Assembly (NCBI RefSeq): GCF_004214835.1
Contig: NZ_PIQJ01000003.1
Coordinates: 124,001 to 188,000, forward strand
DNA from: Pseudidiomarina tainanensis
GTDB lineage: Bacteria > Pseudomonadota > Gammaproteobacteria > Enterobacterales > Alteromonadaceae
Direction: 5' to 3'
DNA: 64,000 nucleotides
The position numbers were made by a program, and so were the translations under genes. Positions 19,743 to 28,508 of this stretch are shown piece after piece. Numbering within the stretch: position 1 is the stretch's first letter; each line of letters opens with the position of its first letter. Under the pieces are notes generated by a model. The model was given only the letters and a program-made list of their open reading frames with translations, was not told the origin of the DNA and searched no databases.

Positions 19743-22700
19743 TTAGAACTTGTAGTTAATGCCTAAGCGCATTTCCCAAAGTGATGGACCAGTTTCACGT
19801 GATTGTGGGCTTGGCTGGTTAAACTGCTCATAAACCAAGTTGTATTCGTCATCAAGAGATGCGTCTACGATTTGCTCGATTTGTGGGAAGCCTGCTTGAT
19901 ACAACACGCCCCAGTCGCTGTTCAACAAGTTACCAACGTTTTCAATAACGAAGAACATGTTCGCTTTGTGACCGTCAGCAAACCCTGGAAGTTCTTGGGT
20001 TACTTTCAGGTCAAATTTGTTCCACCAGCTGCTGTAGAAGCTGTTACGTGGAGCAATACCGCCAGCATATTTATCTAAGCCGCTTTCTTGGATATATGCG
20101 AAGAACGCATCAGTATCAAAGTCTGGGCCAAAGATAACTTTGCTGTCGTCAGCACCAGTTGGTACGTACAACAATTGACGGTTACCAGTGTCACCGAACA
20201 GGTCACGACCGTTTAAGCCGAAGCTATATGGACGACCTTTGTTCGCTTGACCGAACAAGCTGAAACGAGTCTCTAAACCATCGAAGAACTCAACACCATA
20301 GTTAACACGTAAAGTGAAACGATGTGGAATTTCGTAGTTCGCTGGAGCAGACGCATAGTAGTTCATGTCTGAAGTCGCAGTTTGCGAGAAGTTAGAACCA
20401 GCTACTGATGAGCTCATTGACTGAGACTCTTCTGAATCGGTGTATGCATAAGCTACCGACCAGTCAAGACCGAAGTCATAAGAGTGGCTCAACGCAAGTG
20501 ACAAGTTCAACTGGCTACCAGCATCGTCAGCATTGGTTAACTGATAATCACCTTCACGACCATTCGGGTTGGTGTACACAGGACGACCGTCAGATGCCAC
20601 GCCAACTTGCTCGAATGCTAAGTCGATGATTGCTGCAGAGTCTTTACGCTTGGTGTAAAGAATGTCACCCATCAAGACCATTTGGTTTTCAAAGGTGTAA
20701 GTTGCACCTAATGCGTATTTCCACTCGCTTGGAATTTCGAAGTTCGGGTCAAACGAGTTCACTGGGCTGTTGCCGCTAGCGTTAGCAACTGCATCGTACA
20801 TTGATTGTGGTACGTCGTAGAATGGACGGCCGCTACCTGACAAATCAACAGCGTTCAAATCAACGCCACGCTCTTGCAATTGGATTTGCGTAATACCATC
20901 GTTTTGATAGTTGTTTGCAATCCAAACGTTCGGGTTACCACCTGAGTAAAGACCGAAACCACCACGTACTTCTAACTCAAGCGTTGGTTTCCAGTTGAAA
21001 CCGACACGTGGTTGTAATAAACCTTCGCCATCGAAGTTGGTTGAGTTGCTGTAACCATACAAATCGATGAAGTTTTGGTTTTCACGTGGCAAGTCATCGC
21101 TGGTGTACCAGTCGTAACGAAGACCGTAAGTCAACGTCAAGTCTTGCTCGTACATGTAGTATTCGTCTTGTACGTAAAGGGTATTGATTTCGTACTGGAA
21201 CGCACCTGCTGCTTCTTCAGGGTTGTTGGTGCCAGCAGCGCTACCGTAGTAGATACGGTCAACGATACCTTGACGGAACAAGTCGATAGCTGCATTTGGA
21301 TCGTTGCTATCACGTGGAATATAGATGCGGTATTCACCACCACGTGCGTGCTGCACGAATAGGTTGTATACGTCTAACTCTTCACGTTCGAAACCAGCGG
21401 TAATAACGTGGTCACCCATGAAGTAGTTACCAGCTAACTTGATGTAGCGCGTATCGTAGTAAAGCTTGTTCGCTTGACGCGAGTCATCAGCACCTAAGAA
21501 TACAGTTGCGCTATCTTCGATACCGTCGTTGTCGTGGTCAAAACGAGTTTCGATTTGAACTTCACCGAAATCTTTTGGACCCAAAGTAACTTGGCGGTTA
21601 TCAACTTTCTGGTAGCCAGCACGAACTTCAGTTGAGAAGTTATCTGTCCAGTTTGAGTAGAATTCACCAACGTATGAAGTTAACTCAGTACCACGGTCAT
21701 AGTAGTGGTTTGAGAATTCATATGCCCAAGAATCTGACTGACGGATGTTACCGCCGTCGTTCCAGTTGTAAGTGAACGCTGCACGGTGCGCATCGTTGAT
21801 CTGCCAGTCTAATTTAAGCAACAATTTCTCGTCTTCTACTGGTGCAGAAGCGATTGGGTCGCCAACTTCATAGCCGTAAACTTCACGAGCGATTTGTGCA
21901 ATTTCGTCTACCTGTGCTTGCGACACACCATAGATTGGGTTACCTGCAGTTGGGTCATCGCCAGCGCCGTTATCAAACTTCACCGCACCTTCGTATTTTT
22001 CATACGCAGCGAAGAAGAATAATTGGTCTTCTAAGATTGGACCACCAACACTGAAGCCGTAGCGTTTTTCGTTGAAGTCGCCTTGCTCAAGTTTGGTATC
22101 TTCAATTTTGTCACCACGCATATCTTGGTTGGTGTAATCGAAGAAAACGCTTCCGTGGAATTCGTTCTGACCAGACTTGGTTACAGCGTTGATGTTACAT
22201 GCGGTAAAACCACCGTATTTCACATCAAATGGTGCTAATTCAACAGCAACCTGCTCGATGGCATCATAAGCAAACGGCATACGCTCAGTTGGGTAACCAT
22301 TTGAGTTCAAGCCGAAGTTGTCGTTCATACGAACGCCGTCAACAGTCAAGCTGTTGAAACGTGGGTTTGCACCACCACACTGAATACCATCACCGTAGGT
22401 TTCATCGATATAGATACGTGGGTCGATACGCACGATATCTTTGATGTCACGGTTGATAGCTGGCGCTTCTTCAAGGTCACGCAAGCTGAAGTTGCTTGCT
22501 GGGCCGGTGCCGCCATAGTTGTTGTTCAACATTGAGGTGCCAGTTACAGCAATACGCTCAACATTGCTTTCAACCATCAGGTTAACGTTCGCCGTTTCAC
22601 CCAAGGTTAAGTAAACTTCTTGTTCTTTGGTCGCGCCAGTTGTTGGGTCAGTTACCGTGATAACGTATGGACCGCCAACAGCCAAACCACGAGCAGAGAA

Positions 22701-22907
22701 AGTACCTGTCTCGTTGGTTGTTAAAGTACGCGATGCGCCAGTACGCGTATCGGTAATTACTACTTCAGCGTTAGCCAGCGTGCTGCCGGTATTTGAAGTA
22801 ATAACACCACGCAATGCAGAGGCTGTGTCTTGCGCATATGCAGTGGCCGAAAGGCCCATTGCGATAGCAACAGCTGCTGCGATACGTGTTTGTTTGCAGT
22901 TAAACAT
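19743..22907 (-). CDS. Oar-like TonB-dependent outer-membrane receptor, probably phosphate-regulated
   Basis: 1054 residues. The signal peptide MFNCKQTRIAAAVAIAMGLS continues to ATAYA. A carboxypeptidase-regulatory-like beta-sandwich (about 30-115, RGVITSNTGSTLANAEVVIT) is followed by a plug domain (about 125-250, NRDIKDIVRIDPRIYID and FNSLTVDGVRMNDNFG) and a long 22-strand barrel ending MRLGINYKF with a terminal Phe. This is the Oar/TonB-dependent receptor layout. It takes up a large or scarce substrate across the outer membrane using TonB. A Pho box with a -10 lies about 320 bp upstream, and the divergent gene encodes an EEP phosphohydrolase-like lipoprotein. Phosphate or phosphorylated compounds are therefore the likely cargo. 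A start-proximal AAGGGAAA ribosome site supports ATG 22907. Family firm, substrate inferred. Confidence 0.92.
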   Translation of the reverse strand: MFNCKQTRIAAAVAIAMGLSATAYAQDTASALRGVITSNTGSTLANAEVVITDTRTGASRTLTTNETGTFSARGLAVGGPYVITVTDPTTGATKEQEVYLTLGETANVNLMVESNVERIAVTGTSMLNNNYGGTGPASNFSLRDLEEAPAINRDIKDIVRIDPRIYIDETYGDGIQCGGANPRFNSLTVDGVRMNDNFGLNSNGYPTERMPFAYDAIEQVAVELAPFDVKYGGFTACNINAVTKSGQNEFHGSVFFDYTNQDMRGDKIEDTKLEQGDFNEKRYGFSVGGPILEDQLFFFAAYEKYEGAVKFDNGAGDDPTAGNPIYGVSQAQVDEIAQIAREVYGYEVGDPIASAPVEDEKLLLKLDWQINDAHRAAFTYNWNDGGNIRQSDSWAYEFSNHYYDRGTELTSYVGEFYSNWTDNFSTEVRAGYQKVDNRQVTLGPKDFGEVQIETRFDHDNDGIEDSATVFLGADDSRQANKLYYDTRYIKLAGNYFMGDHVITAGFEREELDVYNLFVQHARGGEYRIYIPRDSNDPNAAIDLFRQGIVDRIYYGSAAGTNNPEEAAGAFQYEINTLYVQDEYYMYEQDLTLTYGLRYDWYTSDDLPRENQNFIDLYGYSNSTNFDGEGLLQPRVGFNWKPTLELEVRGGFGLYSGGNPNVWIANNYQNDGITQIQLQERGVDLNAVDLSGSGRPFYDVPQSMYDAVANASGNSPVNSFDPNFEIPSEWKYALGATYTFENQMVLMGDILYTKRKDSAAIIDLAFEQVGVASDGRPVYTNPNGREGDYQLTNADDAGSQLNLSLALSHSYDFGLDWSVAYAYTDSEESQSMSSSVAGSNFSQTATSDMNYYASAPANYEIPHRFTLRVNYGVEFFDGLETRFSLFGQANKGRPYSFGLNGRDLFGDTGNRQLLYVPTGADDSKVIFGPDFDTDAFFAYIQESGLDKYAGGIAPRNSFYSSWWNKFDLKVTQELPGFADGHKANMFFVIENVGNLLNSDWGVLYQAGFPQIEQIVDASLDDEYNLVYEQFNQPSPQSRETGPSLWEMRLGINYKF

Positions 22908-23343
22908 GTTGATGTTTCCCTTGGGTTGTGGTTTTACAGTAAGAAAAAACTTCTGGATTGGTTGGCTCGAACGAAGCGTTCTTTGCCGAATTAGAGTTTG
23001 AGTTGTTTACGACTACAGAATGAATAAATGAGGTAACAGAAGAAATGATGAACAACGAAAAACATACACACCAACGACAGGAATTGCTCCAATATCGTTG
23101 CATGCGATAAGTTGAATTTCGCCACCCGTGACTCATTTTTTCGTCCTATAACCTAGACAATGACGAGATCAGGTAAAAACTGCAATATAATGACCTGAAT
23201 CCACCGATGTGGATTTATAGCATCGTACTGTGTCAAAAATATGACACTATTTTACGCAATATTTTTTACAATTGCATCGTATAAATTGAACCTTTATGCT
23301 TTTTGTCTGTCGTAGCATGCCCGCAAAAGGATAGTTCGTTCCG
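22908..23343. other. 436-bp divergent intergenic region between receptor and EEP genes
   Basis: This stretch holds the shared Pho box (23230-23247), the receptor -10 (23214-23219) and a 7-bp hairpin (AATCCAC / GTGGATT, about 23199-23216). It also holds a receptor leader of roughly 300 nt. Within the leader a 78-codon minus-strand frame (23136 down to 22900) starts 6-7 bases after AGGA and ends 8 bp inside the receptor gene. No RNA gene or known riboswitch was recognised. Confidence 0.6.
23214..23247 (-). promoter_or_regulatory. Pho box (two-way) between Oar-like receptor and EEP lipoprotein
   Basis: On the minus strand GTGTCAT, spacer ATTT, TTGACAC occupy 23247 to 23230, and a -10 TATAAA begins exactly 10 bp later (23219-23214), driving the receptor. 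The element is nearly palindromic (TGTCA at 23231 and TGACA at 23242, 11 bp apart, on the plus strand), so PhoB could also act toward the EEP gene. In that direction a -10-like CAATAT (23257-23262) is about 10 bp away. Confidence 0.7.
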
Positions 23344-24540
23344 ATGAAATTCCGTACAGCCCTTATTTTATCTTTCTCTGCGCTTTATTTAGCAGGATGC
23401 GATATGCCCCCAGAAAAAATTTCAGAGCCCGCTTCACTGCGCGTTGCCACGTTTAACGTGAGCATGGATGCCAGTAATTATTTATCGAATGACCAAGTGC
23501 AAACCCAAGGCGCCACCGCGCTTACTGATGCTTTAGCGCAGCAACACCCACAAATCAAAGCCATTGCTGAAATTATTCAGCACACGCGCCCAGATGTTTT
23601 AGTGTTGAATGAGTTCGATTATGTTGATGCGAGTCAAGGTGTTGATGTTTTTCGCCGCGACTACCTGCAACAAAGTCAGAACGGGGAATCGCCAATTGAT
23701 TACCCATATGTATATTTAGCGCCGGTGAACACCGGTGTGCCAAGCCCATTTGATTTAAGCGGTGATGGCGTGGCCAGTGGCACCGGCAATGATGCCTGGG
23801 GCTTTGGTTGGTATCCGGGCCAATACGGTATGGTGCTGCTATCTAAATATCCAATTCAAACCGACGCAGTGCGCACGTTCCAACTATTCAAGTGGAAAGA
23901 CATGCCGGGTGCGCTAGCACCGTTGCAACCGAATACGTCAGAACCATTTTATAGTGCAGAAGCTTGGCAACAATTTCGACTAAGCTCAAAGTCGCACTGG
24001 GATGTACCGATTGAAGTCAAAGGGCACCAATTGCATCTTTTGGTTAGTCACCCAACGCCACCGGTGTTTGATGGTAAAGAAGATCGTAACGGCCGTCGGA
24101 ACTTCGATGAGATTCGTTTCTGGGCTGACTACATTCAGCCACATCTTAGTGACTATATTTATGATGACAATGGCACGAAAGGTGGGCTAGGCGAACAACA
24201 GGCGTTTGTGATTGCCGGCGATTTAAATGCATCTGTTGAGAGCGAGGACAATGTACCTGGCGCGATTGCACAATTATTAGAGCATCCGTTAGTCAATGCT
24301 GAACAGACGCCAACGAGTGTGGGCGGCGCGCAACATACCCCTGATAATCAGCAAGCCGCAACGCATACCGCTGGTTGGCGCAAACGCGCCGATTACGTGT
24401 TGCCATCGGTATATGGTATCGAATTAATTCAATCAGGTGTGTTCTGGCCTGCCGCTGGTGATCCGAAAGCAGAACTGGTGCAAACGCGAGGTGCTTCTTC
24501 TGATCATCGACTGGTGTGGATAGACATTCAATTAAAATAA
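23344..24540 (+). CDS. Secreted EEP-family (endonuclease/exonuclease/phosphatase) lipoprotein
   Basis: 398 residues. A lipoprotein signal with lipobox LAGC (Cys near residue 19) places it on a membrane facing the periplasm or surface. The body is an EEP/DNase I-like fold: LRVATFNVSMD (strand 1 with Asn), VLVLNEFDYVD (metal-binding Glu), GMVLLSKYPI, LHLLVSHPTPP (His), FVIAGDLNASVE (Asp and Asn) and SSDHRLVWIDI (catalytic Asp-His). All key motifs of the family are present. Such enzymes cleave phosphoesters in DNA, phospholipids, inositol phosphates or other diesters; the substrate here is unknown. It sits divergently from the Oar-like receptor with a shared Pho box and immediately before phoB, which favours phosphate scavenging over DNA repair. 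Confidence 0.85.
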   Translation: MKFRTALILSFSALYLAGCDMPPEKISEPASLRVATFNVSMDASNYLSNDQVQTQGATALTDALAQQHPQIKAIAEIIQHTRPDVLVLNEFDYVDASQGVDVFRRDYLQQSQNGESPIDYPYVYLAPVNTGVPSPFDLSGDGVASGTGNDAWGFGWYPGQYGMVLLSKYPIQTDAVRTFQLFKWKDMPGALAPLQPNTSEPFYSAEAWQQFRLSSKSHWDVPIEVKGHQLHLLVSHPTPPVFDGKEDRNGRRNFDEIRFWADYIQPHLSDYIYDDNGTKGGLGEQQAFVIAGDLNASVESEDNVPGAIAQLLEHPLVNAEQTPTSVGGAQHTPDNQQAATHTAGWRKRADYVLPSVYGIELIQSGVFWPAAGDPKAELVQTRGASSDHRLVWIDIQLK

Positions 24541-24558
24541 ATGACACAAATTTGGTGA

Positions 24559-24592
24559 GTTTCATAAAAGTGTCATAAAGTATCGTGATAAT
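24559..24592 (+). promoter_or_regulatory. Pho box and -10 of phoBR
   Basis: GTTTCAT (24559-24565), AAAA, GTGTCAT (24570-24576), then GATAAT (24587-24592) exactly 10 bp later. This fits the autoregulated phoB promoter of other gammaproteobacteria. Confidence 0.65.
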
Positions 24593-24625
24593 CAGCCGTG
24601 CCAAAAACAAATTTAGGTGACGCAG

Positions 24626-25312
24626 ATGTCCAGAAAGATACTGATTGTTGAAGATGAAGCGCCGATTCGCGAAATGCTCAGCTTTGTCATGGAACAGCAC
24701 GGCTATCAAGCAATTGAAGCGGGTGATTATCAAGCCGCTCTAGAAAAGGTTGTTGAGCCTTTTCCAGATATGATTTTACTCGACTGGATGATTCCAGGTG
24801 GCTCTGGTATTCAGTTAGCGAAGAAGCTAAAAGGCGATGATTTTACCCGCGCTATCCCAATTATCATGCTCACCGCCCGTGGTGAAGAAGAAGATAAAGT
24901 GCGTGGCCTAGAAGTGGGCGCCGATGATTACATGACTAAGCCGTTTTCACCGAAAGAACTCATGGCGCGCATGCGTGCGGTGTTTCGTCGGGTTGCCCCA
25001 ACGGCGCTTGATGAACCGCTTGAGATTGAAGGTTTGCGTTTAGATCCGGTATCGCATCGAGTGACAGCATATAACGATCGGCTTGATATGGGACCAACCG
25101 AATTTAAATTACTCCACTTCTTTATGACGCACCCTGATCGGGTGTATAGTCGAGAGCAGTTACTAGATCATGTTTGGGGAACCAACGTATATGTTGAGGA
25201 CCGCACTGTCGATGTTCACATTCGTCGCCTTCGCAAAGCGTTGGAAGCGCATGGACATGATCGCTTGGTACAAACCGTACGCGGTGTCGGTTACCGTTTT
25301 TCAAAAAGCTAA
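24626..25312 (+). CDS. phoB: Phosphate regulon response regulator
   Basis: 228 residues from ATG 24626, preceded by TTAGGTGA; a GTG at 24617 would add three residues. The receiver domain (about 1-120) has the acidic pair near residues 9-10 (IVEDEAP), phospho-acceptor Asp53 in [11 protein letters not shown] and Lys in [10 protein letters not shown]. The OmpR/PhoB winged helix (about 130-228) has [20 protein letters not shown] and [18 protein letters not shown]. It is very similar to E. coli PhoB across its whole length. It activates transcription at Pho boxes under phosphate limitation and is expected to act on the six boxes listed here. Confidence 0.97.
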   Translation: MSRKILIVEDEAPIREMLSFVMEQHGYQAIEAGDYQAALEKVVEPFPDMILLDWMIPGGSGIQLAKKLKGDDFTRAIPIIMLTARGEEEDKVRGLEVGADDYMTKPFSPKELMARMRAVFRRVAPTALDEPLEIEGLRLDPVSHRVTAYNDRLDMGPTEFKLLHFFMTHPDRVYSREQLLDHVWGTNVYVEDRTVDVHIRRLRKALEAHGHDRLVQTVRGVGYRFSKS

Positions 25313-25330
25313 ACGGAGCCGACCTTAAGC

Positions 25331-26632
25331 ATGGATCGTCGTTATTCCGTCCTCTTTATTTTGAAAGGCCTACTGTGGTTTATTGTCCCAGTAGGCTTTT
25401 TCGGTTGGTTGCTCGGTTACTTCTGGGCAACGTTAGCTCTAGCACTTATTGCGTTGGTTGTTTGGCACTATTATTACCAATACAAATTAGTTGATTGGCT
25501 GTGGCATCGCCGCACAATGTTGCCACCAAGTGCACCGGGTAGCTGGAGTTATATCTACGATGGTATTTATCGCACCCAACGTCGAAGCCAACAACGTCGC
25601 CGTGCATTAGCGCGATTATTGCGACGCTTTCGTGAAGCATCGGAAGCAATTCCAGATGCTGCGATTGTGTTTCGCAAAGACGGCGGCCTCATTTGGTGTA
25701 ACAAATTAGGCCAATTCTATTTTGGCCTGAAGTGGCCGGCCGACACAGGTATTCGTCTTTCCAACTTGATTCGTCACCCAGAATTCATTGCCTATTTGCA
25801 GAAGGGCGATTTTAGCGACGACATTCATCTGCCATCTCCGGTGCGCGAAGATGTAGAACTTGAAGTTCGTATCATGCCTTATAGCGATGACCAATATTTA
25901 TTGATGGCACGTGATGTGACGCAGCTCAAACAACTCGAGCAAATGCGCAAAGACTTCGTGGCCAACGTCTCACATGAACTGAAAACGCCATTAACCGTAT
26001 TGCAAGGTTACCTCGAAATGCTGGATGAGCCGGCTTCGCTGCCACCAGCGATGCTAACTAAGGCGGTTACCGACATGCAGGCGCAAAGCGAACGTATGCG
26101 CAACTTGGTTGATCAGCTCCTATCGTTATCGCGTATGGATGTGCATCGTACCGATATGTTTGAACGTACTGTCAACGTACCGGCCATGTTAGAGGTTATA
26201 AAAAATGATGCCGAACGCTTAAATCAAGACAAGCAACATACGTTGGTGTTTGATATTGCAGATATCCAATTGCACGGTATTGAAGATGAATTGCGTAGCG
26301 TATTTTCAAATTTAGTCACCAACGCGATTCATTACACCCAACCGCATGGTGAAATCAAAGTAACCTGGAAAATGGTCGGGCAAGACGCCGAGTTCGCGGT
26401 GCAAGACAATGGCCCGGGTATTCCTGCCGAACATGTCGGCCGTTTAACTGAACGTTTCTATCGTGTGGACAAAGACCGCAATAGTAAAAAAGGCGGCTCT
26501 GGATTGGGCTTAGCGATAGTCCAACAAGCGCTTGAACATCATCACAGCCGGCTTATTATTGATTCTGTTGTGGGGCGCGGATCCAAGTTCTCTTTCCGTA
26601 TTTCTGAAGAGTTGGTCATTAAGCGTTCGTGA
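25331..26632 (+). CDS. phoR: Phosphate regulon sensor histidine kinase
   Basis: 433 residues. Two closely spaced hydrophobic segments (about 8-45) with almost no periplasmic loop are followed by a charged linker, a PAS domain (about 95-195), a HisKA domain with phospho-acceptor histidine in FVANVSHELKTPLTVLQGYL, and a HATPase_c domain with N box NLVTNAIHYTQ and G boxes VQDNGPGIP and GGSGLGLAIV. This is the canonical PhoR layout (E. coli 431). It phosphorylates PhoB and is held inactive by the Pst transporter with PhoU. Second gene of phoBR. Confidence 0.97.
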   Translation: MDRRYSVLFILKGLLWFIVPVGFFGWLLGYFWATLALALIALVVWHYYYQYKLVDWLWHRRTMLPPSAPGSWSYIYDGIYRTQRRSQQRRRALARLLRRFREASEAIPDAAIVFRKDGGLIWCNKLGQFYFGLKWPADTGIRLSNLIRHPEFIAYLQKGDFSDDIHLPSPVREDVELEVRIMPYSDDQYLLMARDVTQLKQLEQMRKDFVANVSHELKTPLTVLQGYLEMLDEPASLPPAMLTKAVTDMQAQSERMRNLVDQLLSLSRMDVHRTDMFERTVNVPAMLEVIKNDAERLNQDKQHTLVFDIADIQLHGIEDELRSVFSNLVTNAIHYTQPHGEIKVTWKMVGQDAEFAVQDNGPGIPAEHVGRLTERFYRVDKDRNSKKGGSGLGLAIVQQALEHHHSRLIIDSVVGRGSKFSFRISEELVIKRS

Positions 26633-26645
26633 TAAAAAATGACAC

Positions 26646-26690
26646 TTTTGTCATAAATGTCACAATACTGTCACATTGACTCACTAAACT
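26646..26690 (+). promoter_or_regulatory. Pho box and -10 of pstS
   Basis: Half-sites at 11-bp spacing: TTTTGTC (26646), ATGTCAC (26657) and CTGTCAC (26668-26674). TAAACT (26685-26690) lies exactly 10 bp after the last one. A small leader hairpin GTCGGT-AGAA-ACCGAC follows at about 26714-26729. Confidence 0.75.
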
Positions 26691-26754
26691 TGACTCCAGT
26701 TACTGATTAAAACCGTCGGTAGAAACCGACAAAACATCACGATTGGAGTCAACT

Positions 26755-27726
26755 ATGAAATTCAAATCGGCATTAATTACCGCTGCAGTTGCAGGTTTAA
26801 TTAGTTTTTCTGCAAGCGCACAAAAAGCAACGGACAACCTACCAGAATATGAAAAAGTAAGTGGTCTTTCAGGCAACCTTTCGTCAGTAGGTTCAGACAC
26901 CCTAGCAAACATGATGACCTTCTGGTCAGAAGAGTTTAAGCGTTTATACCCGAACGTTAACATGCAAATCCAAGCGGCTGGTTCTTCAACTGCGCCACCT
27001 GCGTTAACTGAAGGTACGTCAAACTTTGGCCCAATGAGCCGCGCGATGAAAGCGAAAGAAATCGAAGCTTTTGAAAAGCGTCACGGTTACAAGCCAACGC
27101 AAGTTCGCGTAGCGATTGACGCATTAGCCGTATTCGCACACAAAGATAACCCAATTGAAGGTTTAACCATTGCTGAAGTGGACGCAATCTTCTCAAGCAC
27201 GCGTTTGTGTGGTGCAAATGAAGAAGTGCGCCGTTGGGGCGATTTAGGTTTAACGGGTAGCTGGGAAAACCGTGACCTGCAATTATATGGTCGCAACTCA
27301 GTATCAGGCACTTACGGTTACTTTAAAGAAGTCGCGTTGTGTGACGGTGATTTCCGCAATAACGTGAACGAACAGCCAGGTTCAGCGTCAGTGGTACAGT
27401 CGGTATCAACTTCACTGAACGCCATTGGTTACTCAGGCATTGGTTACATGACTTCTGGTGTGAAAACTGTACCTCTAGCAGTTGAAGAAGGCGCCGAGTA
27501 CGTTGACGCAACCACTGAAAACGCGTTAGCGGGTAAATACCCACTGTCACGCTTCTTATACGTTTATGTAAACAAGCATCCAAACAAACCGCTTGACCCA
27601 GCGACTGCAGAATTCTTGAAAATGGCTTTATCTAAAACTGGTCAAGAAATTGTCGATAAAGACGGTTACATTCCACTTCCACGCGTTGTGGTTGAGCAAG
27701 AGCTTGAAAAGCTTGGCTTGAACTAA
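26755..27726 (+). CDS. pstS: Periplasmic phosphate-binding protein of the Pst ABC transporter
   Basis: 323 residues from ATG 26755 (GGAG at 26745-26748, 6-bp spacing; a TTG at 26743 is less likely). The signal peptide [20 protein letters not shown] ends in SA before QKATDNL. The PBP-like phosphate-binding fold shows [40 protein letters not shown] and [14 protein letters not shown], where Ser/Thr/Gly residues typically contact phosphate. It delivers phosphate to PstCAB. The gene is monocistronic with its own Pho promoter and terminator, separated from pstCAB-phoU by asnC/asnA. Confidence 0.94.
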   Translation: MKFKSALITAAVAGLISFSASAQKATDNLPEYEKVSGLSGNLSSVGSDTLANMMTFWSEEFKRLYPNVNMQIQAAGSSTAPPALTEGTSNFGPMSRAMKAKEIEAFEKRHGYKPTQVRVAIDALAVFAHKDNPIEGLTIAEVDAIFSSTRLCGANEEVRRWGDLGLTGSWENRDLQLYGRNSVSGTYGYFKEVALCDGDFRNNVNEQPGSASVVQSVSTSLNAIGYSGIGYMTSGVKTVPLAVEEGAEYVDATTENALAGKYPLSRFLYVYVNKHPNKPLDPATAEFLKMALSKTGQEIVDKDGYIPLPRVVVEQELEKLGLN

Positions 27727-27741
27727 GACTTAAGAAAGACG

Positions 27742-27768
27742 AAAGCCCGCATATTGCGGGCTTTTTTT
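27742..27768. terminator. Terminator of pstS, shared with convergent asnC
   Basis: AAAGCCCGC-ATATT-GCGGGCTTT stem-loop followed by a T-run. The matching A-run on the left lets it serve asnC on the minus strand, whose stop lies at its edge. Confidence 0.9.
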
Positions 27769-28213
27769 ATACCTGTATCTGCCGCATAATTGGTTGCTGT
27801 AACGAAATTAACGTTTCGGTGGCCTGAATTTCCTCAATGGGTTGAATTTTGTTGATCAGTAAGTTTTGAAGATCATCAATTGAGCGCACCATCACTTTAA
27901 TAAAAATACTATATTGGCCGGTGGTGTAGTGGGCTTCTACGACTTCGGGCAAGGCATTCAACTGCGCTAATGCGCTCGGGTAATCGCCGGCGCGCGCTAA
28001 ATTAATACCGATAAAACAGCACACATCGTAACCAAGTTTGCGTGCATCAACGTGCACGTGGGTACCTGTAATAATTCCCGCTTGGCGTAATTTCTCTACC
28101 CGCACATGAATTGTGGCGGGGCTAACGCTATGTTGCTTGGCAATTTCTGCATAAGAAATCCGCGCGTTGTCTTGCAGCGTGCTAATTATCGCTTTGTCTA
28201 AATTGTCGATCAT
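27767..28213 (-). CDS. asnC: Asparagine-responsive Lrp/AsnC-family regulator AsnC
   Basis: 148 residues. An N-terminal winged helix-turn-helix (about 1-60, ARISYAEIAKQHSVSPATIH) is followed by an RAM effector-binding domain (about 65-145, TTGQYSIFIKVMVRSIDDLQ and IQATETLISLQQPIMRQI). It is close to E. coli AsnC along its length and lies divergently from asnA as in E. coli. AsnC activates asnA when asparagine is scarce. The intergenic region carries a heptamer tandem repeat. Confidence 0.94.
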   Translation of the reverse strand: MIDNLDKAIISTLQDNARISYAEIAKQHSVSPATIHVRVEKLRQAGIITGTHVHVDARKLGYDVCCFIGINLARAGDYPSALAQLNALPEVVEAHYTTGQYSIFIKVMVRSIDDLQNLLINKIQPIEEIQATETLISLQQPIMRQIQV

Positions 28214-28350
28214 CTAATTTCTCGTCTGAATGCTTATATTGTTTTAAATAATATCTAATATTTTTAACTATGAATGCAAATAAATAATCGTGCAACAGTT
28301 TATTGGTTAGATGGTATTGAAGTAAGTATTGATCAGGGTTTAATTTGTTT

Positions 28351-28434
28351 AATAACGAATAACGAATAACGAATAACGAATAACGAATAACGAATAACGA
28401 ATAACGAATAACGAATAACGAATAACGAATAACG
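28351..28434. repeat. Perfect tandem repeat, 12 copies of AATAACG, in the asnC-asnA intergenic region
   Basis: Exactly 84 bp consist of twelve identical AATAACG units. The same heptamer occurs twice at about 39347-39361 next to the 6S RNA gene. It lies about 140 bp upstream of asnC and 75 bp upstream of asnA, where AsnC would be expected to bind. Copy number may vary by slippage. Confidence 0.98.
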
Positions 28435-28442
28435 ACCATTAT

Positions 28443-28493
28443 CGGGTAACCACCATTAACAGCGCTTTGCGCTACCCGGCGTGAAACGCCGGG
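28443..28493 (+). other. Alternative hairpins in the asnA leader
   Basis: CGGGT (28443-28447) can pair with ACCCG (28474-28478), enclosing AGCGC-TTT-GCGCT (28461-28473). CCCGGCG (28475-28481) can instead pair with CGCCGGG (28487-28493). The two folds compete for 28475-28478. This is either a regulatory leader or a small repetitive element. Confidence 0.4.
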
Positions 28494-28508
28494 CGACGAG
28501 GATTTGAC

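Noticed and set aside
28351-28434. CRISPR array
   Set aside because: The heptamers are contiguous and identical, with no spacers and no cas genes nearby.
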